Below, one piece after another: positions 44,464-53,375 of a stretch of 64,000 nt of DNA (position 1 is the stretch's first letter; each line of letters begins with the position of its first letter). The notes below the pieces were generated by a model, which saw only the letters and a list, made by a program, of their open reading frames with translations, was not told the DNA's origin and searched no databases. The DNA comes from Thermoanaerobacter sp. Its GTDB lineage: Bacteria > Bacillota > Thermoanaerobacteria > Thermoanaerobacterales > Thermoanaerobacteraceae. Both the position numbers and the translations under genes were made by a program. The stretch covers positions 50,167 through 114,166 of the forward strand of contig JADBKJ010000012.1 of NCBI GenBank assembly GCA_014896455.1. The letters are read 5' to 3'.

Positions 44464-45192
44464 TTATTTTACTCTATTTGTTAATTTACCTATTCCCTCT
44501 ATTTCAATAGTTACAACGTCTCCAGGTTTTAAAGGGCCAACGCCAGAGGGTGTTCCCGTCAATATGACATCGCCAGGGTTTAGCGTCATTATGTGAGATA
44601 TAAAACTCACAAGTTTTGGAACGCCAAATATGAGATGTCTGGTATTACTTTTTTGCTTTACTTCATCATTTACATATGTAATTATGTCCAAAGAAGATGG
44701 GTCTAAGTCTGTCACAATCCAAGGGCCTATGGGCAAAAAGGTATCAAAAGACTTCGCTCTTGTCCATTGACCATCTTTTGCCTGCAAATCTCTTGCTGTT
44801 ACATCGTTAGCTATCGTATAGCCAAGGACATAATCTAACGCATCTTTTAAAGACACATTTTTCGCTCTTTTGCCTATTACAACAGCCAATTCCCCCTCAT
44901 AGTCAACCCTCTCTGACATCTTAGGAATAACTATAAAATCATCAGGGCCAATAACTGCTGTTGAAGGTTTTATGAATAATGTCGGTTCCTCCGGCTCTTT
45001 GTCCCCCATTTCCTCTATATGATCCCTATAATTTAACCCTACACATATAGCTTTTGTAGGCAGGCAAGGAGGCAAAAGCTTTACTTCCTCCAAGTTGTAA
45101 GAATAAAAGCCTTCACTTCCAAATGCAATAACTTTATCCCCTTCAATTATTCCATAACCGTGTATCAGTTTATCTATTCTCACAAGCCTCAC
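44464..45192 (-). CDS. Fumarylacetoacetate hydrolase family enzyme
   Basis: 242 aa. Short N-terminal domain, then the FAH fold: [50 protein letters not shown] (metal-binding Glu pair), [26 protein letters not shown] and [16 protein letters not shown]. Such proteins act as acylpyruvate hydrolases, oxaloacetate decarboxylases or 2-oxo-acid hydratases; substrate cannot be told from sequence. It lies in the 2.2-kb segment between the inverted addB copies, with no partner genes. Confidence 0.9.
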   Translation of the reverse strand: MRLVRIDKLIHGYGIIEGDKVIAFGSEGFYSYNLEEVKLLPPCLPTKAICVGLNYRDHIEEMGDKEPEEPTLFIKPSTAVIGPDDFIVIPKMSERVDYEGELAVVIGKRAKNVSLKDALDYVLGYTIANDVTARDLQAKDGQWTRAKSFDTFLPIGPWIVTDLDPSSLDIITYVNDEVKQKSNTRHLIFGVPKLVSFISHIMTLNPGDVILTGTPSGVGPLKPGDVVTIEIEGIGKLTNRVK

Positions 45193-45207
45193 AATAAAAC
45201 CCCCTCA

Positions 45208-45492
45208 AATTGGTATAATTGTAACGAGAAAATAGCGTTCAATAGTTTGAGTCTCTTCACCAAACATCAATAAATGTGGTGACATTTATATTAGATCTTT
45301 CGCTTAAAGGAGTGGACGATATGAGCATAAGATTTATATATGGAAGAGGGTACAGGCAAGACTGCCTTTTGGCCTTAATGATATAAAGAGAAAATTGAAC
45401 ATGAAAATCCTGCACCCTCTTATACTACTCTAAGTCCCTGAACAATTTACCTTGAGGCAGAAAATATCTTTTAAATACAATTGAAAAGATGA
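45208..45492 (+). pseudogene. Inverted duplicate of the addB promoter and 5' end, decayed
   Basis: Opposite in orientation to the true addB 5' end (42761-43046). It still has the AAAGGAGTGGACGAT ribosome site and ATGAGCATAAGA start at about 45321, but loses 2 bases within the Walker A codons and has several more single-base indels, so translation stops after about 21 residues. It ends inside codon 57 or so of the addB match. The promoter may still be active. This fills most of the gap before the hemerythrin gene. Confidence 0.88.
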
Positions 45493-45526
45493 GTCTACAG
45501 TCTGCAGCCTGTATTTACAGGCTTAA

Positions 45527-45925
45527 TTACATTTGGCTTTTTATGTACTCTCCTACCTTTTTATCCTCTTTGCTTATGTGATTTATAAGCCAATCCACCA
45601 GCGTTTTATTGACAAGCATTATGATTGATAAGTTTATGCCTTCTTTTTTTATTTCTTTGTCTAACTCGTACACTTTTTTAACAAAATCCTCATGTATTTT
45701 TTTATGTTCTTCATAGGAAGGGTATTGGTATTTTTTCATGAGGGCTTCTTCATCGTTAAAATGTTTAACTGTATAGTCTTTTAAAAATTTCATCACTTCT
45801 TCAATCTTTTCTTTACCTTTTTTCTGGTTGCAAGCCTCCAAAACATCGTTTACTTTTTTTATTAACTCTTTATGTTGGCTGTCAATGAGTTCATTTCCAA
45901 CTGATAAAGATTCAGTCCACTTCAA
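45527..45925 (-). CDS. Bacteriohemerythrin
   Basis: 132 aa, a single hemerythrin domain with a di-iron oxygen-binding site. Ligand positions appear as SQHKELI (His), HFNDEEALMKKYQYPSYEEHKKIHEDF (His, Glu, two His) and LINHISKEDKKVGEYI (His, Asp). In anaerobes it may store or deliver oxygen or protect from it. Single-gene unit on the minus strand; a hairpin (AGCCTG / CAGGCT) follows the stop but without a T run. Confidence 0.92.
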   Translation of the reverse strand: MKWTESLSVGNELIDSQHKELIKKVNDVLEACNQKKGKEKIEEVMKFLKDYTVKHFNDEEALMKKYQYPSYEEHKKIHEDFVKKVYELDKEIKKEGINLSIIMLVNKTLVDWLINHISKEDKKVGEYIKSQM

Positions 45926-45990
45926 TTACTTTAACCTCCCGATTTATCATTAACTACATTGTAAACTTTTATCGACAAAAAAGCAATATT

Positions 45991-46037
45991 AAAAAGGACA
46001 AACTCTTAAGTAAAACTAAGAAATTTGCCCTTTTTTT
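45991..46037. terminator. Terminator of the MacAB-like operon
   Basis: Long imperfect stem (about 15 base pairs) with A runs before and T runs after it, located between the permease stop codon and the hemerythrin gene. Confidence 0.75.
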
Positions 46038-46042
46038 GTATT

Positions 46043-47218
46043 TTACTCGTACCTTAGAGCTTCAATTGGATTTAAATTGGCAGCTTTATTTGCAGGATAT
46101 ACGCCAAAGAACAATCCCACAATTACTGAGAAGGAAAAGGATATTAATACTGTAGAGAGAGAAGGCTTAGCATTTATATTCATAGCTGAGCCTAGTACCA
46201 TCGACAATACGTATCCTACTATAATTCCCACTATCCCTCCTAATCCGCTTAAAGTTAATGATTCAATTATAAACTGGAGTAATATATCTTTCTTTTTAGC
46301 TCCTAATGCTTTTCTTATCCCTATCTCTCTCGTCCTTTCAGTAACAGATACAAGCATTATGTTCATTATGCCTATTCCACCGACTAAAAGGGATATTCCT
46401 GCAATTCCTCCAAGGAGCAAGCTCAATGTAGCAGTAACACTATTTACTGTAGATAAAATTTGTGATTGATCAATTATTCTAAAAGCATTTGTATCGCCTT
46501 TAAATATAGTTAGCAATTTGCTGTTTATTTCGTTTTTAGCGAGTTCAACGGTATCTGGGCTTGTAGCTTCTATATATATTTGTCTTATGTCTCTATTTTT
46601 CGCAAAGTAGAACATTGTTTTAAGGGGTATAAATATTGAATCATCATCAGAACCTGCAATTGAAGAACCTTTTTGTGACAAAATACCTACTACCGTGAAG
46701 TTTTGACCATTTAATTTTATAGTCTTGCCAATAGGATCAGTAAAGCCAAAAAGCTCTCTCGCTACATTGCTGCCAAGAACTGCTACCCTGTTCCTTCCTT
46801 CATCATCCATTGGCAAAATGAATCTGCCAGCTGCTACTTGGATATCGCGTATTGATTGATAATCTCCATTTACTCCATTTACCGTTGTGTTGTCCACTGA
46901 ATTATTTCCATACATAGCCGTTACACTGGTAGATATGACCGGAGAGATAGCAGCTATAAAGTTTGAGTCTTTTAAAACAATGGCTTGGTCATAAGTTAAA
47001 GAGCTTTCTCCCCCCCTCCCCATTACGTTTACCATTATGAGGTTTGAACCCATACTCTGTATCTGAGAAGTAACACTTCTTGTAGAGCCCTGGCCTATAC
47101 TTACTAAGGCTATAACAGCTGTGACACCTATTATAATCCCCAACATGGTAAGAAAAGACCTCATTTTATTGCTTAAAATACTGCGTATAGCTATTTTCAA
47201 AGCTTCTACATATCTCAC
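46043..47218 (-). CDS. MacB-like ABC transporter permease
   Basis: 391 aa: one N-terminal helix (MRSFLTMLGIIIGVTAVIALVSIG), an extracytoplasmic MacB core domain (residues about 45-255), then FtsX-type helices with LLVGGIGIMNIMLVSVTERTREIGIRKALGA and a last helix pair. This is the mechanotransmission permease of a MacAB-type efflux system. The start overlaps the ATPase gene by 4 bases. Third gene after adaptor and ATPase. Likely exports a peptide, lipid or antibiotic; the substrate is unknown. Confidence 0.9.
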   Translation of the reverse strand: MRYVEALKIAIRSILSNKMRSFLTMLGIIIGVTAVIALVSIGQGSTRSVTSQIQSMGSNLIMVNVMGRGGESSLTYDQAIVLKDSNFIAAISPVISTSVTAMYGNNSVDNTTVNGVNGDYQSIRDIQVAAGRFILPMDDEGRNRVAVLGSNVARELFGFTDPIGKTIKLNGQNFTVVGILSQKGSSIAGSDDDSIFIPLKTMFYFAKNRDIRQIYIEATSPDTVELAKNEINSKLLTIFKGDTNAFRIIDQSQILSTVNSVTATLSLLLGGIAGISLLVGGIGIMNIMLVSVTERTREIGIRKALGAKKKDILLQFIIESLTLSGLGGIVGIIVGYVLSMVLGSAMNINAKPSLSTVLISFSFSVIVGLFFGVYPANKAANLNPIEALRYE

Positions 47219-47907
47219 GGTGTTACCACCTCGTTTTCTAAAATACGCCCATCTTTTATTCTTACTATTCTTTTTGCTTGTGCAGCTATATTAGGGTCAT
47301 GAGTTATAAGTACTACTGTATTCCCTCTCTCGTTTAACTCTTTTATTATTTTCATTATCTCACTACCACTTTTTGAGTCTAGGTTTCCCGTCGGCTCATC
47401 TGCCAATATTAGATGGGGATTGTTTGCTAGCGCCCTTGCTATTGCTACTCTTTGCTGCTGACCTCCTGATAATTCATTAGGTCTATGGTGCATCCTTTCC
47501 TTAAGTCCTACCATCTCTAAAAGCATCTGAGCTCTTTGCCGCCTTTCTTTTGTAGGCACACCTTTGTATATCATAGGCAATTCCACGTTTTCTAAAGCCG
47601 TCATTTTTTGAAGCAAATTGAAATTTTGAAAAACAAACCCTATTTCGCTACATCTTAAATCTGCTAATTGATTGTCAGAAAGTTTGCTTGTGTCTATGCC
47701 ATTTAAAAAGTATTCTCCAGAAGTTTTTACATCTAAGCACCCTATTATATTCATTAAAGTAGTTTTACCTGAACCTGATTGACCGACAATCGATACAAAT
47801 TCTCCTTTTTCAATGTCAAGGTTTATACCATCTAACGCTCTTACTTCATTTTCTCCCATTTTGTAAATCTTTGTTAAATTCCTTATTTTTATTAAAATGT
47901 TATCCAT
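47215..47907 (-). CDS. MacB-like ABC transporter ATP-binding protein
   Basis: About 230 aa. Walker A VGQSGSGKTTLMNIIG, Q-loop FVFQNFNLLQKMTALENVELP, signature LSGGQQQRVAIARALANNP, Walker B LILADEPTGNLDS and H-loop VVLITHD, all standard for the LolD/MacB subfamily. GGGAGG overlaps the adaptor stop; of two successive ATGs, that at 47907 has the better spacing (47910 is the other choice). Confidence 0.93.
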   Translation of the reverse strand: MDNILIKIRNLTKIYKMGENEVRALDGINLDIEKGEFVSIVGQSGSGKTTLMNIIGCLDVKTSGEYFLNGIDTSKLSDNQLADLRCSEIGFVFQNFNLLQKMTALENVELPMIYKGVPTKERRQRAQMLLEMVGLKERMHHRPNELSGGQQQRVAIARALANNPHLILADEPTGNLDSKSGSEIMKIIKELNERGNTVVLITHDPNIAAQAKRIVRIKDGRILENEVVTP

Positions 47908-47910
47908 CAT

Positions 47911-49722
47911 TTACCTCCCTGTGGAAGTGTTATTTTGCCCTGTCCCATTAAAGCTTCTGCCTTGGTAACTACCACCCTGATTAGTCATATTCCTGTTGAA
48001 ATTGCCTTCGGGCCTAAAGCCACCCATTCCGCCAAAACCGCCTGGATTACTGTTATTTGCGTTTGTTGAGGAATTAAGTGTTGGAATTAATACTTTGTCT
48101 CCCTCCTGTAAACCGCTCACAATTTCTATAAAGCTATCGTTGTAAATACCTGTTTCCACAAATCTTATGTTGTTCCTGAAAAAGTTCCCATTATTAGTGC
48201 TATTGTTAGTGCTATTGATATTTTGATTTTTTAAATCGTCTGTATAGAGTATTACGTATTTTCTATTTCCGTTTGTCTGAACGGCTTGTATTGGAAGTAT
48301 CAAAGCATCTTGTTTTTCTGCCACAATTATTGAAACATTCATTGACATGCCTAACATTAATCCTTCGCTTGGATCGACTTCAATAATTACGTTGTAAGAA
48401 GAAACTCCATTTTGTATTGTTGGGATTTGTGATACTTGTGAAATAATACCATTAAAAGTTTTGCCTGGTAAATCATCTGTTGTAATTTGTGCTCGTTGCC
48501 CTACTTTTATGTGCTTTATGTCCGTTTCGTCTACTGAAAGGTTAATGATGTATTTGTTGTTGTTTGCTATTACCGCAGTTTCTGGTTGACTCTCATAAGT
48601 AGATAATTGCGTTATATCTAAAACGGGCACAAAACTCGATTGCTGTGATTGGCTATTTGTATTGCTTATGTTAGTACTCGCTACAGAAATACCTAATATA
48701 TCTCCTTCGTTTATGTTCTGGCTAATGACCTTCCCATCTATGGGAGAATAAATTTTTAAGTCGTTGATTTGTTGTAAAATCTGATTGTAGTTGTTTTGTG
48801 CTTCCATAACTTTTAATTTGTCATTTTCTATCTGCATCTGCAGATTGCTTATGTTGTCTGATGAAAGTTTTATTAAAAGCTGTCCTTTCTTTACACTTTG
48901 CCCTTGAGAAATATATATTTTAGCTACTGTACCTGATGTTTGCGCTGTGACATTGACTGTGTTTTTGGCAGTTAACGTGCCATCTTCTAATGCTGTTTCT
49001 ATTCCGTTATCTGTGTGTATTGATACTTGTACCCTCATTCCATCGCTTAATGCCCCCGGATTGTCAAGCCCTACTGTTACATAGTAGTATTGCACTGTAT
49101 TATTAGGAACCGACTGCTCTGAAACGTATTCAACAGTACCTGTTACAGTTGTAAATGAGTCGTATAAAAAAATATCCGCCTTTTGCCCAACTTTTATATT
49201 CTTTATTTGAATACCATTGAAAGGAACTTTTACAGTAACATGGGAGTAATCTGCAATGGTCGCAACAGGTGTCCCATGTGTGACATTCTGTCCTTCTTTT
49301 ACAAGTATACTGTCTATAATTCCACCAGAAGGAGAAGTTATGTTTAAATTTGCAATGCTACTATTGTAGTTCTGTGTGTCTTGATTTAGTTGCTGCTCAG
49401 CTAAGTTAAGGTTTATTTTTGCTTGTTCCAGCTGATTGTTTAAATCGTCATTTTCAATTTCGTATAATAGGTCTCCTTTCTTTACAGTGTCTCCTACCTT
49501 AAAATACACTTTCTTTACTGTTCCACTGCCTTTTAGCGTAATTGCTCTTACATCACCACTTAAGTTTCCTGTCCCAGTGACTTTCATAGAAATATTACCG
49601 CGAGTAACTGTAACATACGAAAGCTGCTGGGATTGTGATGATTTTGCCCTGTTTACAAAGTAAAAAGTGGCAATTCCAATGATTAATACTGCAACAATCA
49701 CATATAAATATTTCCTCTTCAT
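47911..49722 (-). CDS. MacA/HlyD-type efflux adaptor with Gly/Asn-rich tail
   Basis: 603 aa, much longer than usual MacA (about 370-400 aa). N-terminal helix (VIVAVLIIGIATFYFV), then two tandem lipoyl/barrel-sandwich units (VKKVYFKVGDTVKKGDLLYEI and VAKIYISQGQSVKKGQLLIKL), a coiled coil, beta-barrel domains and a low-complexity tail (about the last 45 residues) rich in Gly, Asn, Phe and Arg. The duplicated lipoyl half explains the length. It should bridge the MacB-like permease to the thick Gram-positive wall. First gene of the operon. Confidence 0.88.
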   Translation of the reverse strand: MKRKYLYVIVAVLIIGIATFYFVNRAKSSQSQQLSYVTVTRGNISMKVTGTGNLSGDVRAITLKGSGTVKKVYFKVGDTVKKGDLLYEIENDDLNNQLEQAKINLNLAEQQLNQDTQNYNSSIANLNITSPSGGIIDSILVKEGQNVTHGTPVATIADYSHVTVKVPFNGIQIKNIKVGQKADIFLYDSFTTVTGTVEYVSEQSVPNNTVQYYYVTVGLDNPGALSDGMRVQVSIHTDNGIETALEDGTLTAKNTVNVTAQTSGTVAKIYISQGQSVKKGQLLIKLSSDNISNLQMQIENDKLKVMEAQNNYNQILQQINDLKIYSPIDGKVISQNINEGDILGISVASTNISNTNSQSQQSSFVPVLDITQLSTYESQPETAVIANNNKYIINLSVDETDIKHIKVGQRAQITTDDLPGKTFNGIISQVSQIPTIQNGVSSYNVIIEVDPSEGLMLGMSMNVSIIVAEKQDALILPIQAVQTNGNRKYVILYTDDLKNQNINSTNNSTNNGNFFRNNIRFVETGIYNDSFIEIVSGLQEGDKVLIPTLNSSTNANNSNPGGFGGMGGFRPEGNFNRNMTNQGGSYQGRSFNGTGQNNTSTGR

Positions 49723-49812
49723 AAATCCACCTCTTCTAAAAATTGATGTTACAATTAAAATAGCAGAAAAATGTTATGTAAAAATTAAGAATATGTGATG
49801 AATTTATGTAAT

Positions 49813-51183
49813 TTACACTTTAATATATTTCCACCTGCCCGCTTTAAATCTATAGCTATACATTAGTGACCTTACAACAAAGTCGATACATATACCAATC
49901 CATATTCCATATACTCCCATACCAAACACTTTGCCAAGAATATATCCAATAGTAACTCTAAAGAGCCATAATCCAATAAAAGCCGTGAGTACAATATAAG
50001 GAATATCGCCTGCAGCCCTTAATACTCCTGCCATGACATTTAATATAGCAATCAAAGGTTCCACAACAGCAAAAATCTTTATAATATCAGAAGCCATTTT
50101 TATTACAATAGGATCAGTAGTATAAAGCGCTGCAAGCTGCTTTGAAAATATAAACATAAAAACACCTATGACAGAAATTACAACAACAGCAATGTTTCTT
50201 GAAACTTTTGCGTATATTTCCGCTAACATAAAATGTTTTGCACCAAGACTCCGACCTACTAAACTGGTTGCTGCTATTGAAAATCCAAATATAGGCATAA
50301 AAGCAAGACTGTTGGCATTCATACCTATTTGATATACAGCAATTGCAGTAGTCCCCATTGTAGAAACGATAACTTGCATTACAAGGAAACCACCTTGCAT
50401 TATTACCTGCTCTAAAGAAGCTGGTATTCCTACTCGTATAATCCTCATCATCATGTTTAAGTCAAGTCGAATCTTTTCTTTTATATCAAGATTAATTCGC
50501 CTTTTGCCAAAATATAAAACATATAACTGCAAAAAACCGCCTATTATTCTTGAAATTGTAGCAGAAAGTGCAGAACCTTTTACTCCTAAAGGAGGTATTA
50601 AATATCTACCGTGATAAGTCACTCCAAATACAAGTGTGCTATTTAACAAAAGATTTATCACATTTACTGTAGCAGTTATGTACATTGGGGTTTTGGTATC
50701 CCCTGCACCTCTTAAAGCCCCGCCTATGATGATATCAATTATCACAAAAGGTAGCCCAAAAAGCACTATTCTATAGTACATTAAAGCCAATTCAAAAACA
50801 TCAGTGGATACACTTCCAAAGAAGGTTTTAACAATAGGTACTGCAAAAATATAGCCAAAAGTAGGGAGTCCTATAAAAATAGCAATACTCATAATAAGTG
50901 ACTGCATAACTGCAAGGCGAGCCCCTTCTTCGTCTTCTTCACCAATAAGCCTCGCTACAATTACTGTAGAACCAGTGGCAAGCCCTGAAAAAATTGCTTG
51001 AAAGAAAAAAATAAGGGAATTAATCATCCCAACAGCCGCAATTGCACTGGCACTTATTCGACCTACAAATATAGTTGAAACCATTCCAACTGTCATTATA
51101 AGCATCTGTTCTGTTATAGAAGGCCAAGCCAATTCTATAATTTCTTTAGCAACATTGCGTTTATGCCTCTCTTTTGCTTCCAA
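49813..51183 (-). CDS. MATE family efflux transporter
   Basis: About 456 aa, 12 membrane helices in two repeats. Family marks: WPSITEQMLIMTVGMVSTIFVGRI at the start, GSTVIVARLIGEEDEEGA, RGAGDTKTPMYI, and in the second half GFSIAATSLVGRSLGA and LRAAGDIPYIV. Exports cationic compounds in exchange for Na+ or H+. TTG at 51183 follows GGAGGGG by 5 bases; this avoids overlap with dinB (stop at 51185), which the upstream ATG would create. It is in one unit with dinB and trmL. Confidence 0.9.
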   Translation of the reverse strand: MEAKERHKRNVAKEIIELAWPSITEQMLIMTVGMVSTIFVGRISASAIAAVGMINSLIFFFQAIFSGLATGSTVIVARLIGEEDEEGARLAVMQSLIMSIAIFIGLPTFGYIFAVPIVKTFFGSVSTDVFELALMYYRIVLFGLPFVIIDIIIGGALRGAGDTKTPMYITATVNVINLLLNSTLVFGVTYHGRYLIPPLGVKGSALSATISRIIGGFLQLYVLYFGKRRINLDIKEKIRLDLNMMMRIIRVGIPASLEQVIMQGGFLVMQVIVSTMGTTAIAVYQIGMNANSLAFMPIFGFSIAATSLVGRSLGAKHFMLAEIYAKVSRNIAVVVISVIGVFMFIFSKQLAALYTTDPIVIKMASDIIKIFAVVEPLIAILNVMAGVLRAAGDIPYIVLTAFIGLWLFRVTIGYILGKVFGMGVYGIWIGICIDFVVRSLMYSYRFKAGRWKYIKV

Positions 51184-51184
51184 T

Positions 51185-52354
51185 TCAACCCCTCCGTTGC
51201 TTCGTTTCCTCATTTAAAAGTTCACTTGCTTTTTTCACTACTTCCTGCCCCATCTTTTTATTTATTTCTCTAACTACATTTTCTGCCTTAATAAATTTAA
51301 AAACCCTTTTATCCAAAAAGGACAATTGCTCATATTTTACTGCACTCAAGTTAGAAACAGATAGACCAATAAGCCTTATATATTGGTCTAATTTTAGACT
51401 TTCAATAATTTCGTAGGCTACATCGTATATGTCCTCACCTAATCGTATATATTTATTTAATGTCTTGCTTTTGGTGTGAACTGCAAAATCTGGTGTCTTT
51501 ATCTTAACAGTAACCGTTCTGGCATAAAGTCTCTCTCTAACTAATTCTTCCGATATTATGTCGGAAAATAATTTTACATAATGAAGTAAAAGCTTTTTGT
51601 CCTTTGTATCCTTTTCCAGTGTTTTTTCCTTTCCTATAGACTTAATCTCTCTCATAGTTTCTACAGGCCTCTCATCAATACCCCTAATTCTATTATATAT
51701 CTCTAAACCCAATTTCCCAAAAATCTCAATAAGACTTTCCTGTGATAGTTTCAAGAGGTCATCTATTGTATTTATTCCCATAGCTTTAAGTTTTTGCTCA
51801 GACTTTTCTCCTATCCCATAAACTTTGGAAACGGGGAGTGGTTTTAAAATATCGGGAATCATATCTTCTGTTATGACCATAAACCCATCTGGTTTATTCC
51901 AATCTGAGGCAAGTTTTGCAAGAAATTTATTATAGGAAACTCCTGCAGAAATAGTAAGTCCTGTCATTTCCTTCACTTTCTTTTTTATTTCCAGGGCAAT
52001 AATCTCTGGATTTTTGTCAATATATGTAACATCAAGATAGGCTTCATCTATAGAAACAGGTTCCACTAGAGGAGTTATACTGTACAGAATATTAAAAATT
52101 TGAGCTGAAACCTCTTCATATCTTTTTCTCCTTACAGAAAGAAAAATACCGTGTGGACATAGCTTCCTCGCCATGTACATCGGCATTGCAGAATGTATTC
52201 CATACTTTCTTGCCTCATAGGAGCAAGTTGAAACTACTCCTCGTTCCGACAAGCCACCTATAATAACAGGTTTCCCTCTGTATTCTGGATTATCATGTTG
52301 CTCTACAGATGCAAAAAAAGCATCCATATCAACATGGATAATCTTCCTCTTCAT
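51185..52354 (-). CDS. dinB: DNA polymerase IV
   Basis: About 389 aa, Y-family translesion polymerase. Catalytic acids in HVDMDAFFASVEQ and SIDEAYLDVT, finger motif CSYEARKYGIHSAMPMYMARKLCP, helix-hairpin-helix VYGIGEKSEQKLKAMGI, and a C-terminal little-finger domain. ATG at 52354 has GAGGG 6 bases upstream. The last residues (NEETKQRRG) are just before the MATE gene. No canonical beta-clamp QLSLF, but SFLDKRVF-like sequence near residue 360 (EQLSFLDKR) is a probable clamp motif. Confidence 0.95.
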   Translation of the reverse strand: MKRKIIHVDMDAFFASVEQHDNPEYRGKPVIIGGLSERGVVSTCSYEARKYGIHSAMPMYMARKLCPHGIFLSVRRKRYEEVSAQIFNILYSITPLVEPVSIDEAYLDVTYIDKNPEIIALEIKKKVKEMTGLTISAGVSYNKFLAKLASDWNKPDGFMVITEDMIPDILKPLPVSKVYGIGEKSEQKLKAMGINTIDDLLKLSQESLIEIFGKLGLEIYNRIRGIDERPVETMREIKSIGKEKTLEKDTKDKKLLLHYVKLFSDIISEELVRERLYARTVTVKIKTPDFAVHTKSKTLNKYIRLGEDIYDVAYEIIESLKLDQYIRLIGLSVSNLSAVKYEQLSFLDKRVFKFIKAENVVREINKKMGQEVVKKASELLNEETKQRRG

Positions 52355-52372
52355 AATCATCCCTCAATTTTT

Positions 52373-52843
52373 TTATTTCATATTAGGAAAACCAAGTTGC
52401 CTCAGGGCTTCATATACTACTATAGCTACAGAGTTGGACAAATTTAGAGACCTTGTAGATATCACTTCATGCATTGGTATCCGGATACAGTCTTCGTAGT
52501 ATTTTTCAATCAACCACTTAGGAAGTCCTGCAGTTTCTTTCCCAAAAATTATATAAGAATTGTCTTCATATTTTACTTCATGATAATACTTTTTAGCTTT
52601 TGTGGTAGCAAGATAAAACTTTTTCCCTTTGTTTTGTCCAAGAAATTGCTCGAGATTATCGTAAACAGTAAGGTCTAAAAGAGGCCAGTAATCTAAGCCA
52701 GCTCTTTTGACGTATTTTTCGTCTATACTGAAACCCAAAGGTTTTACAAGATGAAGCCTACTGCCTGTAAGTACACAGGTTCTTGCAATATTCCCCGTGT
52801 TTTGTGGTATTTCAGGTTCAACAAGTACTACATTGAGTGCCAT
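52373..52843 (-). CDS. trmL: tRNA (cytidine/uridine-34-2'-O)-methyltransferase TrmL
   Basis: About 156 aa, SPOUT fold with the knot: N-terminal LNVVLVEPEIPQNTGNIARTC, motif 2 YIIFGKETAGLPKWLI, motif 3 IRIPMHEVISTRSLNLSNSVAIVVYEALRQ. It methylates the wobble ribose of two leucine tRNAs using S-adenosylmethionine. ATG at 52843 follows GGAGG; the annotated upstream ATG would put the site inside the gene. First gene of trmL-dinB-MATE. Confidence 0.95.
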   Translation of the reverse strand: MALNVVLVEPEIPQNTGNIARTCVLTGSRLHLVKPLGFSIDEKYVKRAGLDYWPLLDLTVYDNLEQFLGQNKGKKFYLATTKAKKYYHEVKYEDNSYIIFGKETAGLPKWLIEKYYEDCIRIPMHEVISTRSLNLSNSVAIVVYEALRQLGFPNMK

Positions 52844-52913
52844 TTTTGAAACCTCCATGCAGTAACAACTTCACAATTTTATTATATCACAAGGAGTATA
52901 TAATTAAAAAATT

Positions 52914-53148
52914 AGTAGGTAAATAACATGCTGACATTTTGCACAAGAGAAGCGACTTGACAGAGCAGAAGCTGAACTTAGCGAGACCGAAAGACGGAAG
53001 CGGGGCCGAAGCCAAGGATGGCAAAGGCGGGCACCTTAAGGCATGGATGCCACCTGACGTAGGAACCCAGCTGGAGTCTGATGGCGAGCGTTAGTTTAGC
53101 CTGCAATGACACCGGAGCGAACTGTGCAAAATGTCAGCATTACCTACT
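52914..53148 (+). repeat. GC-rich structured interspersed element, copy C (diverged)
   Basis: 235 bases with complementary ends: AGTAGGTA, then (after a 5-base insertion on the left) ATGCTGACATTTTGCAC, pairs with GTGCAAAATGTCAGCAT and TACCTACT on the right. The stem sequence differs from copies A and B, yet pairing is complete. Core blocks shared with A and B include GCGACTTG, AACTTAGCGAGAC, GGGGCCGAAGCCAAGGATGG and AGGCGGGCACC; the middle part differs. It fills the gap between trmL and the oadG-like gene. No sense-strand terminator follows clearly. Confidence 0.8.
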
Positions 53149-53181
53149 TAAATTTTACACGAACAAAATTTTATTGCTTAT

Positions 53182-53295
53182 CTACTTATTAAATATTTTT
53201 ACCAAAACTTTAATCAACATAAAAAATATGACTAACATCAAAAAAGTCATTCCTATTCCCACAATAGCAATTTTAAAGACATTAAGTAAGTCCAT
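53182..53295 (-). CDS. OadG-like small membrane subunit (37 aa)
   Basis: A 37-codon gene, shorter than the usual cut-off for gene finders. ATG at 53295 follows AGAGGTG by 6 bases. The peptide is a single membrane helix: MDLLNVFKIAIVGIGMTF, then LMLVIFFMLIKVLVKIF. This helix, including V-G-x-G-M-x-F near the start, is the pattern of the membrane part of OadG, the gamma subunit that assembles Na+-translocating decarboxylases. It is 80 bases after oadB on the same strand. The cytoplasmic Zn-binding tail of full OadG is lacking. Confidence 0.75.
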   Translation of the reverse strand: MDLLNVFKIAIVGIGMTFLMLVIFFMLIKVLVKIFNK

Positions 53296-53375
53296 TTTGT
53301 TCACCTCTTTCAAATTTTAGCTCCTCTAATGAAAGTATCTAAAAACCTCTTCCCTGTAGTCCAAACTCCTTTTAA

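Noticed and set aside
53081..53320. 79-codon plus-strand frame from copy C through the oadG-like gene
   Set aside because: It is antisense to the 37-codon oadG-like gene and begins inside the repeat; there is no ribosome site and the sequence resembles no protein.
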